From Eudromia elegans (Eukaryota > Chordata > Aves > Tinamiformes > Tinamidae), in assembly GCA_003342815.1 (NCBI GenBank), contig PTEX01000055.1, positions 682,001 to 746,000 on the forward strand: a stretch of DNA of 64,000 bases, given 5' to 3'. Below the pieces are notes generated by a model. It saw nothing but the letters and a program-made list of their open reading frames with translations. It made no database searches and was not told the DNA's origin. A program made the translations under genes and the position numbers. Below are positions 44,201-55,900 of the stretch, piece after piece (the first letter of the stretch is position 1; the number at the start of each line of letters is the position of its first letter).

Positions 44201-47200
44201 AGGACGGAACAGATGACAGCGTCACACTGCCTGCCACATTCAGGGCTCCACTGCAGGACATACTCAGTGCTAATGAATTAGATGAAACAACTCTTGAATT
44301 AGGAAAAGTTCCTTATTAACCACTCCATTGCCTCAGGCTGAAGGAAGTAGCACGTCATAAGCTACTCTGTCCTCCAAATGCAAGAAGTTTCATTTATCCA
44401 CTTGGGCTCCACAACAGAGAGCTGCAGGTTTTCATCACAGCAAGTGGTCTCTACAAATCTTGTACTAGTTTGCACTTGCCATAGCAGATGGACTGTTTCC
44501 AGGTTTTTCAGGAGTAATTTCTAGCAACCATAGGTAAGGAAAAGTAGGTCACCTTTTGCCATTATCACATCCCTCTAGGCTAAGCTGCATTTTACCCTGA
44601 GATAATTAGATAGGAGAGGAGGTCCCACATGCAGGAAGGCGCACTTCATTGCCAGAAATTAAAAAATGGAGAAATCAAGTTACTGAGCTGCAAAAAAGGA
44701 TGGATTATCGTACCTGAAAATAGATGGTGGTATTCTTAGAATTAATGACAACAGAAAAGAGGAGGAACATCCCAAGAAATTGCTGAGAAGTGTAATAGAG
44801 AGAAGGATAGAGGAAAGTGTCAGAAGCTAATTCTGAAATAACAAAACATACCTTGGAGAGTATTTTTTTCCCCAACATCTGCCTGGAAGTGAGGGATTTC
44901 AACTATCACACACCTGCCAATCCGATGAAATGTTCTCTGTGAATATAGCTAGATCAGCACGTATATACAGCAAGTTAGTGTTGCATGCCTTCCTGGTGCT
45001 GGCACAGGTTACAGAAACCAAGTGCCGTGGCTAGCTCAGGAATGACTGTCAACAGGACACCACGTAGACAGAAGCTAATGGGAGAAGAGTAGTTCAAGGC
45101 GAGCCCCACTGAAGCCAAAGCTATGTGAGATTAAATCACAGGATTGGGAAACAATGTTTAAAACACTGAACAATCTTTTAACTTCTACCTTTATTGCCTC
45201 TGTAAAGTGCTTTGAGGTTAAATAATTTGTGTTAAATTCTGTAGGCACTTTAAACAAAACAGGATTAGCAGAGGAATCAAATCATATTCCTCTGATATCA
45301 AAGACCGTGTTAGTAAAATTTCACAGAGTACCAATGAAAGTAGCATTGGTTTACTCTGATGAAGTGATTAGCATTGTACCGCTGAGTAACTGAGATCTAA
45401 TCAGTGTACTAGACTCTACATAATTACAAAACATGAAGTTCTGACCCCAACATAGCGAATCAAGAGTTGTATTCATATCATATTCATAAGGAGTCAAGAG
45501 TCATATCAAAAGCTCAGCCAAAGATGTGAAAAGAAATGGAAGAAGAGTAAGAAAAACAGCTGCAAATCTGCTTAGGGCAATGACTCAAGAATGACCTGGA
45601 CTATGGCTGTCTTGTGAGCCACAGCACAAAATGGTACCCTTGTCAGGGCATAGACCAAGCAAACTATACTCAAAGTATAGTTTGTAAGAACCTTCTGAGA
45701 AAGATAAAGACTTCAAATAAAGTCAATATGTTTACAATAAAACTGATGTTCTTCTGCAGTTTCATTGAACAAGATCAGCCAGATCAGAAAATGTAATTAT
45801 TTACTGTAATTGCACTGGAAAGCCTAAACCTAAGTCTGCAAAACAAGGTCATCAAACACGCTTACTTTAAATTGCTATAAGGCAGGGTAAGTCATAAAAA
45901 ATAATGACCTGGCTAACTCATCATAAAGAAGTAAGCATATAGCTCTTATCAAGTATTTGCCTTGAAAATGGCTAATATCAGGATATGAAACAGGAAACAC
46001 TAGAAGTGGTACAGAAACGGAAGGGATTATAAAGAATTAGAGAGACAGTGAAAAACTGTGCGGAAAAAAAAAAGTGTTGAGAAATAATGGCATAGATATA
46101 AATCAGGAAGTATAAGGCTTAGATATTGAGGGTGACAGAGAGAGAAAGAAGTGAAAATAAGCCAGTGAGCAGCGCCTTTTTGCCTTCTCAAGAACAGCAT
46201 GGCTCCAAGGAAGAACCTTAGGAAGAGTTTTGTTTTTCACCGGGTATATAAACAAATATTTTATTATAGTGGATTTCACAGACCACTGGAAATAAGTTGT
46301 CCAAATTTCCCTGGAAAAGGAACTTCCTGAGATCAAATCTAAGAAGAGTTCTAGAATCTGAATTACTGTTTTTTGTCAAAAGCCAGAGATCATGGTGTTA
46401 TGAGTGTTACAAGGCACTGAGACACTGACCAAAGATATCAGCTGCCTCTGAGACAGCCTACACCTTACAGCTTGATACTATCCCTACAAAATAAGGATAT
46501 GAATCAGAAGAAGATGAAAGAACCATAACATATGAGACCAGACAAGATGCAAGCAAGGATCTCAAAGGACCTGTTTGTTCATCATCTATTGCTAACACCT
46601 TCTCTACCGAAAACCATTCCCAAAATAGGATGTTTTGTCCTGAATTCAGATCCTTGGGCCACACTACAACAAAATTTAAGCAGCTGTGTCATCATGCTGT
46701 GCCTCTTCTGAGGAAAAGGTAAGACTATGAGACAATATTTCAAAATACTTTAACACTGCCTACATTATCTGGTTAGCTGAGATGCTGATGTCATTAAACA
46801 TGGGAGGTAAATATTTAAATTATTATTTATAAAAATATTTAGAATGAAATATTCCTACCTGTGTTTACAACACATAGTTTGGGATAGGCAAGTGACTCAC
46901 ACAGACCTCCCACAATTTTTTAGGTATATACTTAACTAAATATGGGAGAAGTCCCAGGGATCGGAAGAGAATCACCAGATTCCCCAGAAGATAAAAGTTA
47001 AGAATATACAGCAAATGGATTTTTTTTTCGCAGGACTGGAATCTATATACTAGATTTTTCTTCTTTGAACTAACTTCTACTTTTTATAGATATTTGTAAT
47101 CTGTAATTTGTATTTTAAAGATATTTGTTTTTGGAATGCCTATTTCTATTTATGTATTTATAAATACAGTATATATAAACATCTATAGCTATCCCTGCGG

Positions 47201-49480
47201 TTTTGATACTTTGATTCACTGGTACACTGATGAGCGCTTATGTGTTAATACTGTGGATTAGAAAACTAGTTAATTTTTTTTTCCCTTCTAACTGGGATTT
47301 TTGTCCTGTCTCTTCCCTTTCTTTTCTCTTTGACAGGGAACTCTTCACATACTTTTCTGTGTGCGGGAGCTGCTTCAACACCTCTGAGCTTTGTACAAAT
47401 GTAGGGGCCTACAGATGCAAAGCAGTACACAGAACAAAGAAACTAGCTAGTATAAACTTCTTCTGTCTTTTATCATTAGGCAACTTTGAGTCAGCTCTTA
47501 TCAGATAACTGAAATGGACTGTTTATACATTGCCAGGCCCTGATGCTGCAGATCTTTATATGCACTCCTAATGCTAGCAAGGTGAGTTGTCATGTTATCT
47601 TCACTGGAGCTACTCACACATATACAATAGTTAATGCAGGAAAGAAGTCCTAGCTGACAGTAAATTAGCGAGCTAATCAGCAGCTGCAGTATTCCTGCCT
47701 GCCCTCATGGCTGCAGCCAATCTCCCGGTTAGTACATTTTTAATTCAGTTTGGTTAACAGATAGAATCTGCTGGCAAATCTGATGCACATGCACTGCTTT
47801 GTCTAGAGGGAGTGATGCTGGAATATCTGGCAGAACAACAAGGTGCAAGACACATAATCATAAAAATAATAGGCTTTGTATTGCTATTTCTTTTTCTATT
47901 TAAGCCTATGTCAGTTCGTGTCATCAAGCTATTCTGAAAAGTGCGTAGGCTTGGAAAGCTTCAACAAAACAGCAAGAGTTGGTAACACTCCATCCTACAG
48001 TAAGCTGCTAAGGAAGATGACAGCATTTATTACGTCCTTTTAGTTAGCTTTCCCATAGATCCTGACCAAAGACAGATTGAGTCAGGTCACAACTCTTTTT
48101 CCAGCAAAAGGTTTGAAGGATGTCTTCCCTTCATCAGTTGAAGATGCTGCTATTTGGTCAGGCTGTGAAAATTTCAAAGGCAAAATTTTCACTACAGCTG
48201 GACAGATCCATCACTGTGGCCTTCCTTCTGCTTTACCTCCTCTGCTTAGCTCCTCCCTCACTCCTCTGTCCTTGTACCAGCATCTACCACTGAACTGCTA
48301 GAAATTGTTGAGCCAAGAGAAAATAATTCCCTTTTTCCAGCAGGTTATTTTTCTGTTGGACCAGCAAGTGGCATGAGCTGAACATCTCCACACAAGTGTC
48401 AGCATACCTTGTGTCAGCAACAGGAAGAAGGGAAACAAGACTGAGCCCATGCTGGGGCATGCTGGCTTCTGGCACCTCTTCCTTGGCAGTGGTGAACCAT
48501 TACCCGGACTCCAACTGCAACTTCCACGTGCTCCAGAAGGAAGAAGCTCCTCAGCTGTCAAAACTGATCTAACTTTGGGCTTCCTCCCTGCCAATGCCAG
48601 CTGTGCCTTCCTGGCCCCTTTCCTACTGAAAAAAAAACCCACCAGCAGCACCAAAATCAACGGGCACATTCGCTGTTGGGCAGACCAGTTTCCCTGCTGC
48701 AGAAGAACTAATGTCAGTGAAAAGGAAATGTTGAGAATATGTAGCTAGGAGAAGAAGGAGGAAGAGATTAGCTCTTGGCACCTTGGAACCAGACTCAATG
48801 GCTATGTAGGGAGACAACTAATGCTGTCCTATTCCTTTGGAAATCAGGGAACCAGATGAGAAAAAAAAATCAATCATTTCAGCAACAGGCTTTTGTCATT
48901 TCTTTCTGGGGAAAAAAAAAACCCACTCAAAAACTGAAAGAGATTTCTTTGCACAAGTAAGACAACCGTCTCTGTTTAAAAAGTATTTTTCTCCCCTCCT
49001 CACCTTCTTGCCTCTCGCTACCCTCAAAGGTGCTCTTCATCTTAAGTGCTATTTTGTAAAAGTTTAAAGCCCCTCTTCTGAACCTTTACCACTCCAGCCG
49101 AAGTTTCCTAATGCCTGGGAATAAGGCATTGTACGAGCGCGGGGCTGGCTGCTCTCCTGGCGCAAGCAGCGGTGTCAGTAGCACAAGGCCCCCCACACTT
49201 CCTCTGACGCTGCTGCTGCTGCTGCCGCTGCCTTGTGCAAGCCTCCCTCACGCCCGCCCGCTATCAGAAGCCGGGGCAGTTTCCACACTCACTCGCCTTC
49301 CTGCTGTAGCAATGACTCTTGCGGCTTCATAACCAACCACACTGCCAGCAAGTGTCTCCTACTCGGTATCATATTAACTGTTTCCATTTCTCACAAGGCT
49401 AGACGACCGTACAGTGTATTTGTGTAACGTATCGAAACTCGGTTTAACTCTCTCAAATAAGGCCCCTGCAGCTCAGTCAC
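38271..49480. other. Intergenic region between MAS1 and IGF2R
   Basis: About 11 kb of mostly AT-rich DNA with only short open frames. The one clear simple repeat is an AAAC microsatellite at 41339-41364. CpG content rises from about 49110 and a CTG-rich run lies at about 49208-49228, leading into the IGF2R island. No exon, transposon or RNA gene recognised. Confidence 0.55.
41339..41364 (+). repeat. AAAC microsatellite
   Basis: About six AAAC units in an uninterrupted run. Confidence 0.85.
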
Positions 49481-49701
49481 CGGGTCATCCTCGGGGGCTC
49501 TCACAGTGGACACACGCGGCAGCCGCAGGGCTCCTCTCTGCACGTGGGGCACAGAGGCAGGGCGGGTGCCGCCTCGTCCCGCGGCTGGAGAGCCCCGCGC
49601 CGCCCGCCCGCCTCTCCCGGCCCCGCGGCGGAGGCTGCAGCCGTTACCGGCTCTGCCTGACAGGCGTAACGGCCGCGGGAGGAAGGGGAAGGAGTGGCCC
49701 C

Positions 49702-49771
49702 CACGTGACCGCCGCGCCCTCACATGGCGGCGGTCACGTGCGCGGCAGTGGGCCGGCTGAGGGCACATGAC
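49702..49771 (+). promoter_or_regulatory. CLEAR/E-box-like cluster upstream of IGF2R
   Basis: Two CACGTG cores extended as CACGTGAC and GTCACGTG, and one CACATGAC, lie within 70 bases. The CLEAR element bound by TFEB/TFE3 is GTCACGTGAC, so two sites match eight of the ten bases. The same cores fit USF or MYC/MAX E-boxes, so binder identity is an inference. The location just before a lysosomal-sorting receptor gene fits CLEAR control. Confidence 0.55.
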
Positions 49772-49823
49772 CGCGGGAGCCGCCGTCGCCGCCTCCTGCG
49801 CTCCGGCCCCGCTCCTGGCGCCC

Positions 49824-49963
49824 ATGGCGGCCGCCGCCGCCCCCCGGCGCTGCCCCGCGGCGCCCCGCGCCCCGCTGCTCCTGCTCGCCCTCCTCGCGCT
49901 GCCCTCTTGGCCGCGGGCCCGCGCCGGCCCGGCCCCGAGCGACGCCTACCGGGAGCTGTGCAG
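49824..49963 (+). CDS. IGF2R: IGF2R exon 1 (signal peptide)
   Basis: ATG at 49824 opens [10 protein letters not shown] followed by a leucine-rich core (residues 17-27), then a likely signal cleavage after RARA (about residue 34) and DAYRELC, the first lumenal cysteine. Donor GTGCGG at 49964 splits a Ser codon. An in-frame ATG at 49767 would add 19 residues; 49824 is preferred for its G at +4 and compact signal peptide. Confidence 0.9.
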
Positions 49964-52900
49964 GTGCGGGGGGTGCGGGGCCTGTGGGGCGGCTCGGCTC
50001 TGCTCGGCCGGGGCTGCGCGCGGGCCCTCTCCGGTGCGCAGCCCCCTCCTTGCGCGGCGTGTCCATGAGCCGCGCTGGGGCCGCCGTTCTCGTGGTTTGC
50101 GCCGTTTCTGCCTCGGTGCTCGCGGGACGGCCCGTGGCGGGCGGCGGGGCGCTACGCGGGCCCCTGCAGCGCGCCGTGGAGGCGGGGAGGGGTAGGGTGC
50201 CCCCCCTGGGACCTGGGAAGAAGGGAGGAGGGGGGAAGGCCTATTGGCACGCTGAAAAGTGGGGAAAAAAAGCACCCTTTAAAGGTGACCTTACTAATTG
50301 TGAAATTGTGGCATAAATTACAACCTCCCTCTTCTAGAGGGAATTCAACTCCCCTGACTGATATTTTTAAAGCTACCTGAAGTTACTTAATCCTCAGGCA
50401 GATTTTATTTTTAAAATAGTGTTCAGTACTGTCAGTGTATTTTCCAGATTTTCTTGAGTGACTCATTGCTAGAGTAATATTTGGAAGTGCCCCTCAGATA
50501 CACAGTTTTGCTTGGAGCAGGAGTTACTTGAATTCTTTTCCTTCATTACTGGCAAATGGAAAGTAAGTTGTGAAGCAGATGGGGTAGTCTGTGGTTTTCC
50601 TTTCAAGCTGGGCCTGCGTCAAAACCCTGCACTTACTGTAGTGCCCTGGTGGAAGAACTGCTCTGCAGAGCTGTTGCCTGTTAATCTAGAGCATGTAAAG
50701 AGGAAGATCAAAGAGCTTGTGGTTCAATGGGTTTTGAAGACCCTGTGGAAGTCTGCAGTGCAGAAAAGCTCCCGAACAAGGAATGACACAGTGGAATAAC
50801 ACAAGCGTTTGCACCACTGGCTGGTGTCTTATCCTGAAACCAAAATGTGGATCCTCGGGACAAATTCTTCACCAATTTATATTTAGGTTATTTTATGACA
50901 AGACTTTTGCTTTGTCTGGTAAGACAAGGTAAGAGAATGGTGTCCTTGTGCCCTGGCTCTTGTGTGGCCTAACACAGAGCTGCAGTGGCCTCTTGGCATC
51001 TCGTGTGTGAATGTGGAAAGCTGGAAGCGGAGAGAAGAGGCTGCTTATTAGAATAGGTGCTGGTTCTCTTTAAGGATGAGTGGGGTGATCCCAGAGGTTT
51101 CCTTTCCTGTAGCCATCACAACTTGCAGTGACTGGTTTTGTTTTGTCATGCTTTTTGCACGGCTGGCTTAAAGCTGGCTGTGCCGTCAGATAGCTTGTAA
51201 TTATTTTATCTCAAAATGTCTAATCTCTAGGATTGCTGCAATATGAACGCCAGGGAAGTAATGCAGGGGATTTAGTTGGGTATATGAAGTTAGTAATCAG
51301 TTTAGGCTTTCCCCATTCCTTGTCTTCCTGTTGCATCTTTTATGTGACAACACAGGTGAACCAAGCTCTTAGTTTTCCTTATGAAGAATAAATTTGGCTC
51401 AGAATTGGTCTGTGATCTCTTTTAAGTCAATTATTTTTAAAAAATAAACACAGACAAAAGCCAACCGAACAAAAACCACTGACTGTTTGGGTTAAGCTTC
51501 AATGTAACATCAGGGAAGCTCCTACAAAACTACTTCTCTGCGTTTTTAAAGGGGAAAATGTTTCAAGTGTTACAGCAGAGCAGCAAATACAAAACACTGT
51601 CTTGCTCTAGATTAAATGTTACTTGATGTCAGATAATTTTTTTTTTTTTGCTTCCTCTTCAAGGATAGGGATCATTGCATATAATTGGTTTTCTATAACT
51701 TTTGATTTTCTAAATAGAAAGTCATTATAACTGCTATATGTTACTGGATTATTGCTGCTATGTTGAATTTCAAATCATTTGACTAATCTAATGTGTCATT
51801 TTAAGAGATACAGTTCTTACAGTTGACTGTACATAAGATCCATTCAGACACAGATTTTCTTTGCCTTTTTTTTTTTTTTTTTTCCTAAGCATTTGCCTTA
51901 GAACCAATTCTTGTCTCTCTTGATTCACTGAAGCCTGGGGGTTAGTGCTCTGCTCAGTCTGAATGCAGAAGCATGAGCTGAGTGCAAGGAGGTGACCTTT
52001 AATTGAACTTACTTAGCCCAGTAAAGTGATTTGACATCTTTTAAAGGGGAGTGTCGTGTACAACTCGTTATTGGCTTATTTGCATGTGCGTGTGGTTGCT
52101 TCACAAGCTTCGGAAACAGCCAGTATGGGAGTTTAGAAACTCTTCCTCTGTGTGCGAGCTCTTTCTTGAGCTTCAAATTGCAATGCCTTTCCTTAAACAC
52201 TGGTTGCACACTGTGGTGGATGCAGCTTACAGTGTTTATCGTGAAAGACAAAGTGCCTCCAAGGAGGAAGTTAAACAGCTTGGGGCAGAATTGTAAGGCT
52301 ATTACACATGATACACGAGCAAGAAAACTCACCTGGAAATAAGCTGCCATGGATAGAAAAAGCGACAGGTGAACTGGAGCAGAGCAAAGCACAAGTAAAG
52401 CTGTGTTAACAAGACTATTTCCATGAGCTCTTCGAGCACGGCTGTGGCTTTGTATTTTCTGTTGTTCAGTCGCATTTTGTCTGAGAGCTTGCTTTGTTGT
52501 AGAAGCAGATTTATTTGCTATTTATGTTTATGGTAGATTCACCTAATAGCTTTAGAAAAAGTGGCTTCTAGTTTCATATTCAAAATGATTATTGTGGAAA
52601 CTCTTCCCAGACTTGTCTGGGACCAGGCTGCTTGCAGCTGCTTATAAAGAGCTTCAGATATTAGTCTTATCTCCACAGTATTTTCACAGCTGAGTTGTTG
52701 CTGAGCACAAAGTTGTGTGCAAGGGCTCTGTGTGGATGCATAAATCAGCTTTCCCGTCCTGCGGCTGCGTGTTGCTCTTGTCCTGTGCTGAGCAGTCACT
52801 TGAGCAGTCAGCTGAGCAGTCCGCTTGGAGCGAAATGTTTCCCTCCCATTCGTTCCCTGGCGAGCAGATGCACGAGTTGGTGTGCGAGCATTCCCACAGC

Positions 52901-55900
52901 GGCTGTATCGGGCTCTGCTCCTCTTCCTGGCAGTCGCCTCCTGGGCACGAGGCCGGGAGGCCCCTTGGGGCATTGCTCCTGTGTCATCTGCGGCCGCCTC
53001 GAGCGGGCTCATGGCTCTCACCAGGGGAACCACTTGCAGTGGCAGCCTTTGCCCTTGCACAAGTCGTGTCATCTCCATGCCGGAGCTGAAAACTACGTTG
53101 CTTCAGAAGATAACTTACCCTCTGTGCTTTTTTTTTTTTTTTTTTTAGATGCTGTAGTCTATGCCTAAAAATGCAAAGCTAGGTACCTGTGAGGCCTAAC
53201 CTGCAAACCAGCTTGTTCCGAATAACCTGCTTGTTTGGATCTTGCTTTTGTGGCTACTTTCAGTCATAGCATGGATTGGTGCTGCCTTAAACAGGGAATC
53301 CTTCCTGCCTCCCACTGCCTCCTGTGTGGCCAGTCACTGTGAGCTAACCAGGGAGTTGGCCTCCTTCAAGCCCCCTCTACATATGTGCACGCACATCTGT
53401 TTGCTGAGTTGTTTCTGAGCCACAGCAATTCTGGGAACCAGCTTGTCTCATAAGCAGGGGTGAGGAAAGGATGTGTCCTAAAGCAGTGTCTCAAATTCGG
53501 ACCTCTTGTTTGTGGGTTTGGTTTTAGCTGTGCTTTGCCATGATATTCATATTACCAATTACATTACAGTTCAGCCACTTCAGCTATAGTTACTTTCAGC
53601 TAGAAACAGATGTCACTGTCACTTCAACAAAACCAATTACTTGCCTGTTTAAATCAAGACAGGGCACTCCTAGAGCTAGGATGAATCATGATTTAGAACT
53701 GTACCGAAAGTGGCTATTTGAATGGTGCCAGCCACGAGGAGTCATTTTATTGAATCTTTTGGGCAGAGAGTGCATTAGCACCTCCTGAGTACTGCTTGCC
53801 TCTGGTTGGCCGGGGAATAGACTTGCTGTGGCAGCTGAGCTCGTGCAGCCTTGAGAGAGTGTCTTGCTAATGCAGCCACTTCCAGTGGTGGCCTGGTCCT
53901 GTGTGCCCTGGGAAAGCTGGAGCTTCGTGGGGTGGTTTTGAGCTTTTCCTCTCCTCTGTGGAGTACAAGCCTAGTCCACGTCCTGTTTGCAGGCTGCATT
54001 TTGGATGTGGCTGCTGGCAGTGCTTTTTTCTCCGATTGCACTTGCCTGTTTTGTTCTTGCTGCAGTCCAGACCAGGCTGGGAAGTTTATTGTTCCCCAGG
54101 CCCCTTGAGCTATTGCTCTTTGAATCTGTTTGTGCAACAGATCCCCAAACTAACTTGATTGGAACAAAGGCGCGTTAGCTTAATCACTTTAAATACAGAT
54201 GCTTGCTGCCTGGGTGACTTTGGCTGGACTAGGTGAAAGGATGCTCATGTGAAGGATGACCTGTGGTGGCTGCTGAGCAGCTGGAAGAAGCCGGTTGAAG
54301 TGGCTGAGCTGTGGTCAGGATATGTGATTGCAAACAGGTTGTTTCTGTTACTGGAGGATGTTGGGAGATGGGTTTCTATTCTGTACATGCCACAGAGCTG
54401 CTGCTGGAAGCTATTCCTGAGTATTGATTTATTGCTGGCAATCTTGTTTGTGAAGGAGATCTTGCTTTCACTGAGAAAGTGTTTTGCATCTGTTAGTTTA
54501 GGGCAACTGCTCAGGCTGCATCCAGGCTGCTGTCATGCTCCAGTGTGTTTTGTCATTGCTGTGAATATGTCCTTTTCCTGCACCTCCCTGCTCATTAAAA
54601 TTAATTCATTGAGCTATTTCTTTAAAAGTAGTGTTATTCTGAAGCCACTGGTGATGTGAGATTTTCTTCGTTGTGGAGGTCCAATCTCGTTTTTTCACTG
54701 AAGGTGAAATTTGACAGTAAATTTGGAGGCTTTGCTTCCTGCCCCTGGATTGTGTTGAAAAAATTCCTTGTTCTGCTGCATATGGAATGGGGCAAAGGGA
54801 AAGATTTGTTGCAATGACTGTTACATTTCTGAACATGCGTGTTCTCATGTTGCTTTTCTGTTGCTTCTGGCACATGGGTAAACTGGCTTAAAGATGTTAG
54901 ATTTAATCTTCATTCTCAATAACATTGAATGGGGAAAGCAAAACATAATTCTGTTTTATGAAGGATTTAAATTCTCATTCAATTCACAGGCAAACATTAA
55001 TTTTCAAATTCTCTGAAACAGTGCTGAAACGCTCCAGCAGAAGGTTTAATGGCTCTGAGCCAAGCCGGCTGTGCGTGTGTAGCAAATTGCACATTTAACA
55101 GAGCTTGAACCAGAGTATGGCTCCAGTGAGCTAAAGTGTCTAAACAGCTTCTGGCACCTAACTAGTTGTCCTGAAGTTACTGGCTGGTGCCCTGCTATAT
55201 TAATGGGTATATCTGTCCACTGCACAGGCTGCCCTTGCTATGAGGGGACACTAATTCNNNNNNNNNNNNNNNNNNNNNNNNNNNNNNNNNNNNNNNNNNN
55301 NNTTTTTTTTTTTTTTTTTTTTTTTGTTTTGTTACTATGTTTTCCTCCCCCATTGTATTTAAGCAGAGCTTTGTTTCTTTGTCAGGTGACTTCGGTGTGG
55401 CTGCAGTTAACTAGGAATACCTTTTTGTTACTGAATCTCTCCTTAATCTCTCAGATTGTTTTTCAGCTTCCAACATAACCCTTCAGAATTTGTCCTTTCA
55501 GTATCAATGTTTGTGGGTCCTTAAAGGTGTAGCTATGGCCTAACGAACATTACTTACGTATTCCTGTCTGAATGCTTCAAGAACCCCAAACTTGATTTTT
55601 TAAAATTCCTTTTAATGTGAAATTAATGGGTCTGCTTCGCTTAGGCATACTATTACTAGCTGTTGTAGAAAATGCATTACTGTGCAGCTTGCAAAAGATC
55701 TTTAAAAAGTGTGCTAGGTTCTTAAATGCTTGGCCCCTGTAATATATCAAGTCAGAGTAGTCTTCTGAGGGATTTGGGAGGGAAGAGTGGATTGATGCTT
55801 GTTAAAAGAAAGGGGAAAATGGACCAATATGTGCTTCTGCTCAAGTGATTAAGTTTTTGTTCTTGCCCTGCACTCAATAACCAACTGTTTGTGGTGTTTA

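Larger units (their letters stand above)
49480..50200 (+). promoter_or_regulatory. IGF2R: IGF2R CpG-island promoter
   Basis: The densest CpG cluster in the window spans the first exon of IGF2R. It is TATA-less with GC boxes. It contains CACGTGAC (49702-49709), GTCACGTG (49733-49740), CACATGAC (49764-49771) and ATGGCGGC strings (49724 and 49824) that resemble YY1 sites. The structure is typical of a housekeeping promoter. The transcription start is not visible from sequence but is likely within about 150 bases before 49824. Confidence 0.85.

Noticed and set aside
49391-49825. A minus-strand open frame opposite the IGF2R start, suggesting a bidirectional gene
   Set aside because: It lies in the CpG island, where spurious frames are expected, and has no recognisable protein content. 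Bidirectional non-coding transcription remains possible but is unsupported.
52695-53168. Overlapping open frames on both strands in IGF2R intron 1
   Set aside because: The frames share the same moderately GC-rich stretch and show no conserved motif, and no extra IGF2R exon is expected between exons 1 and 2.
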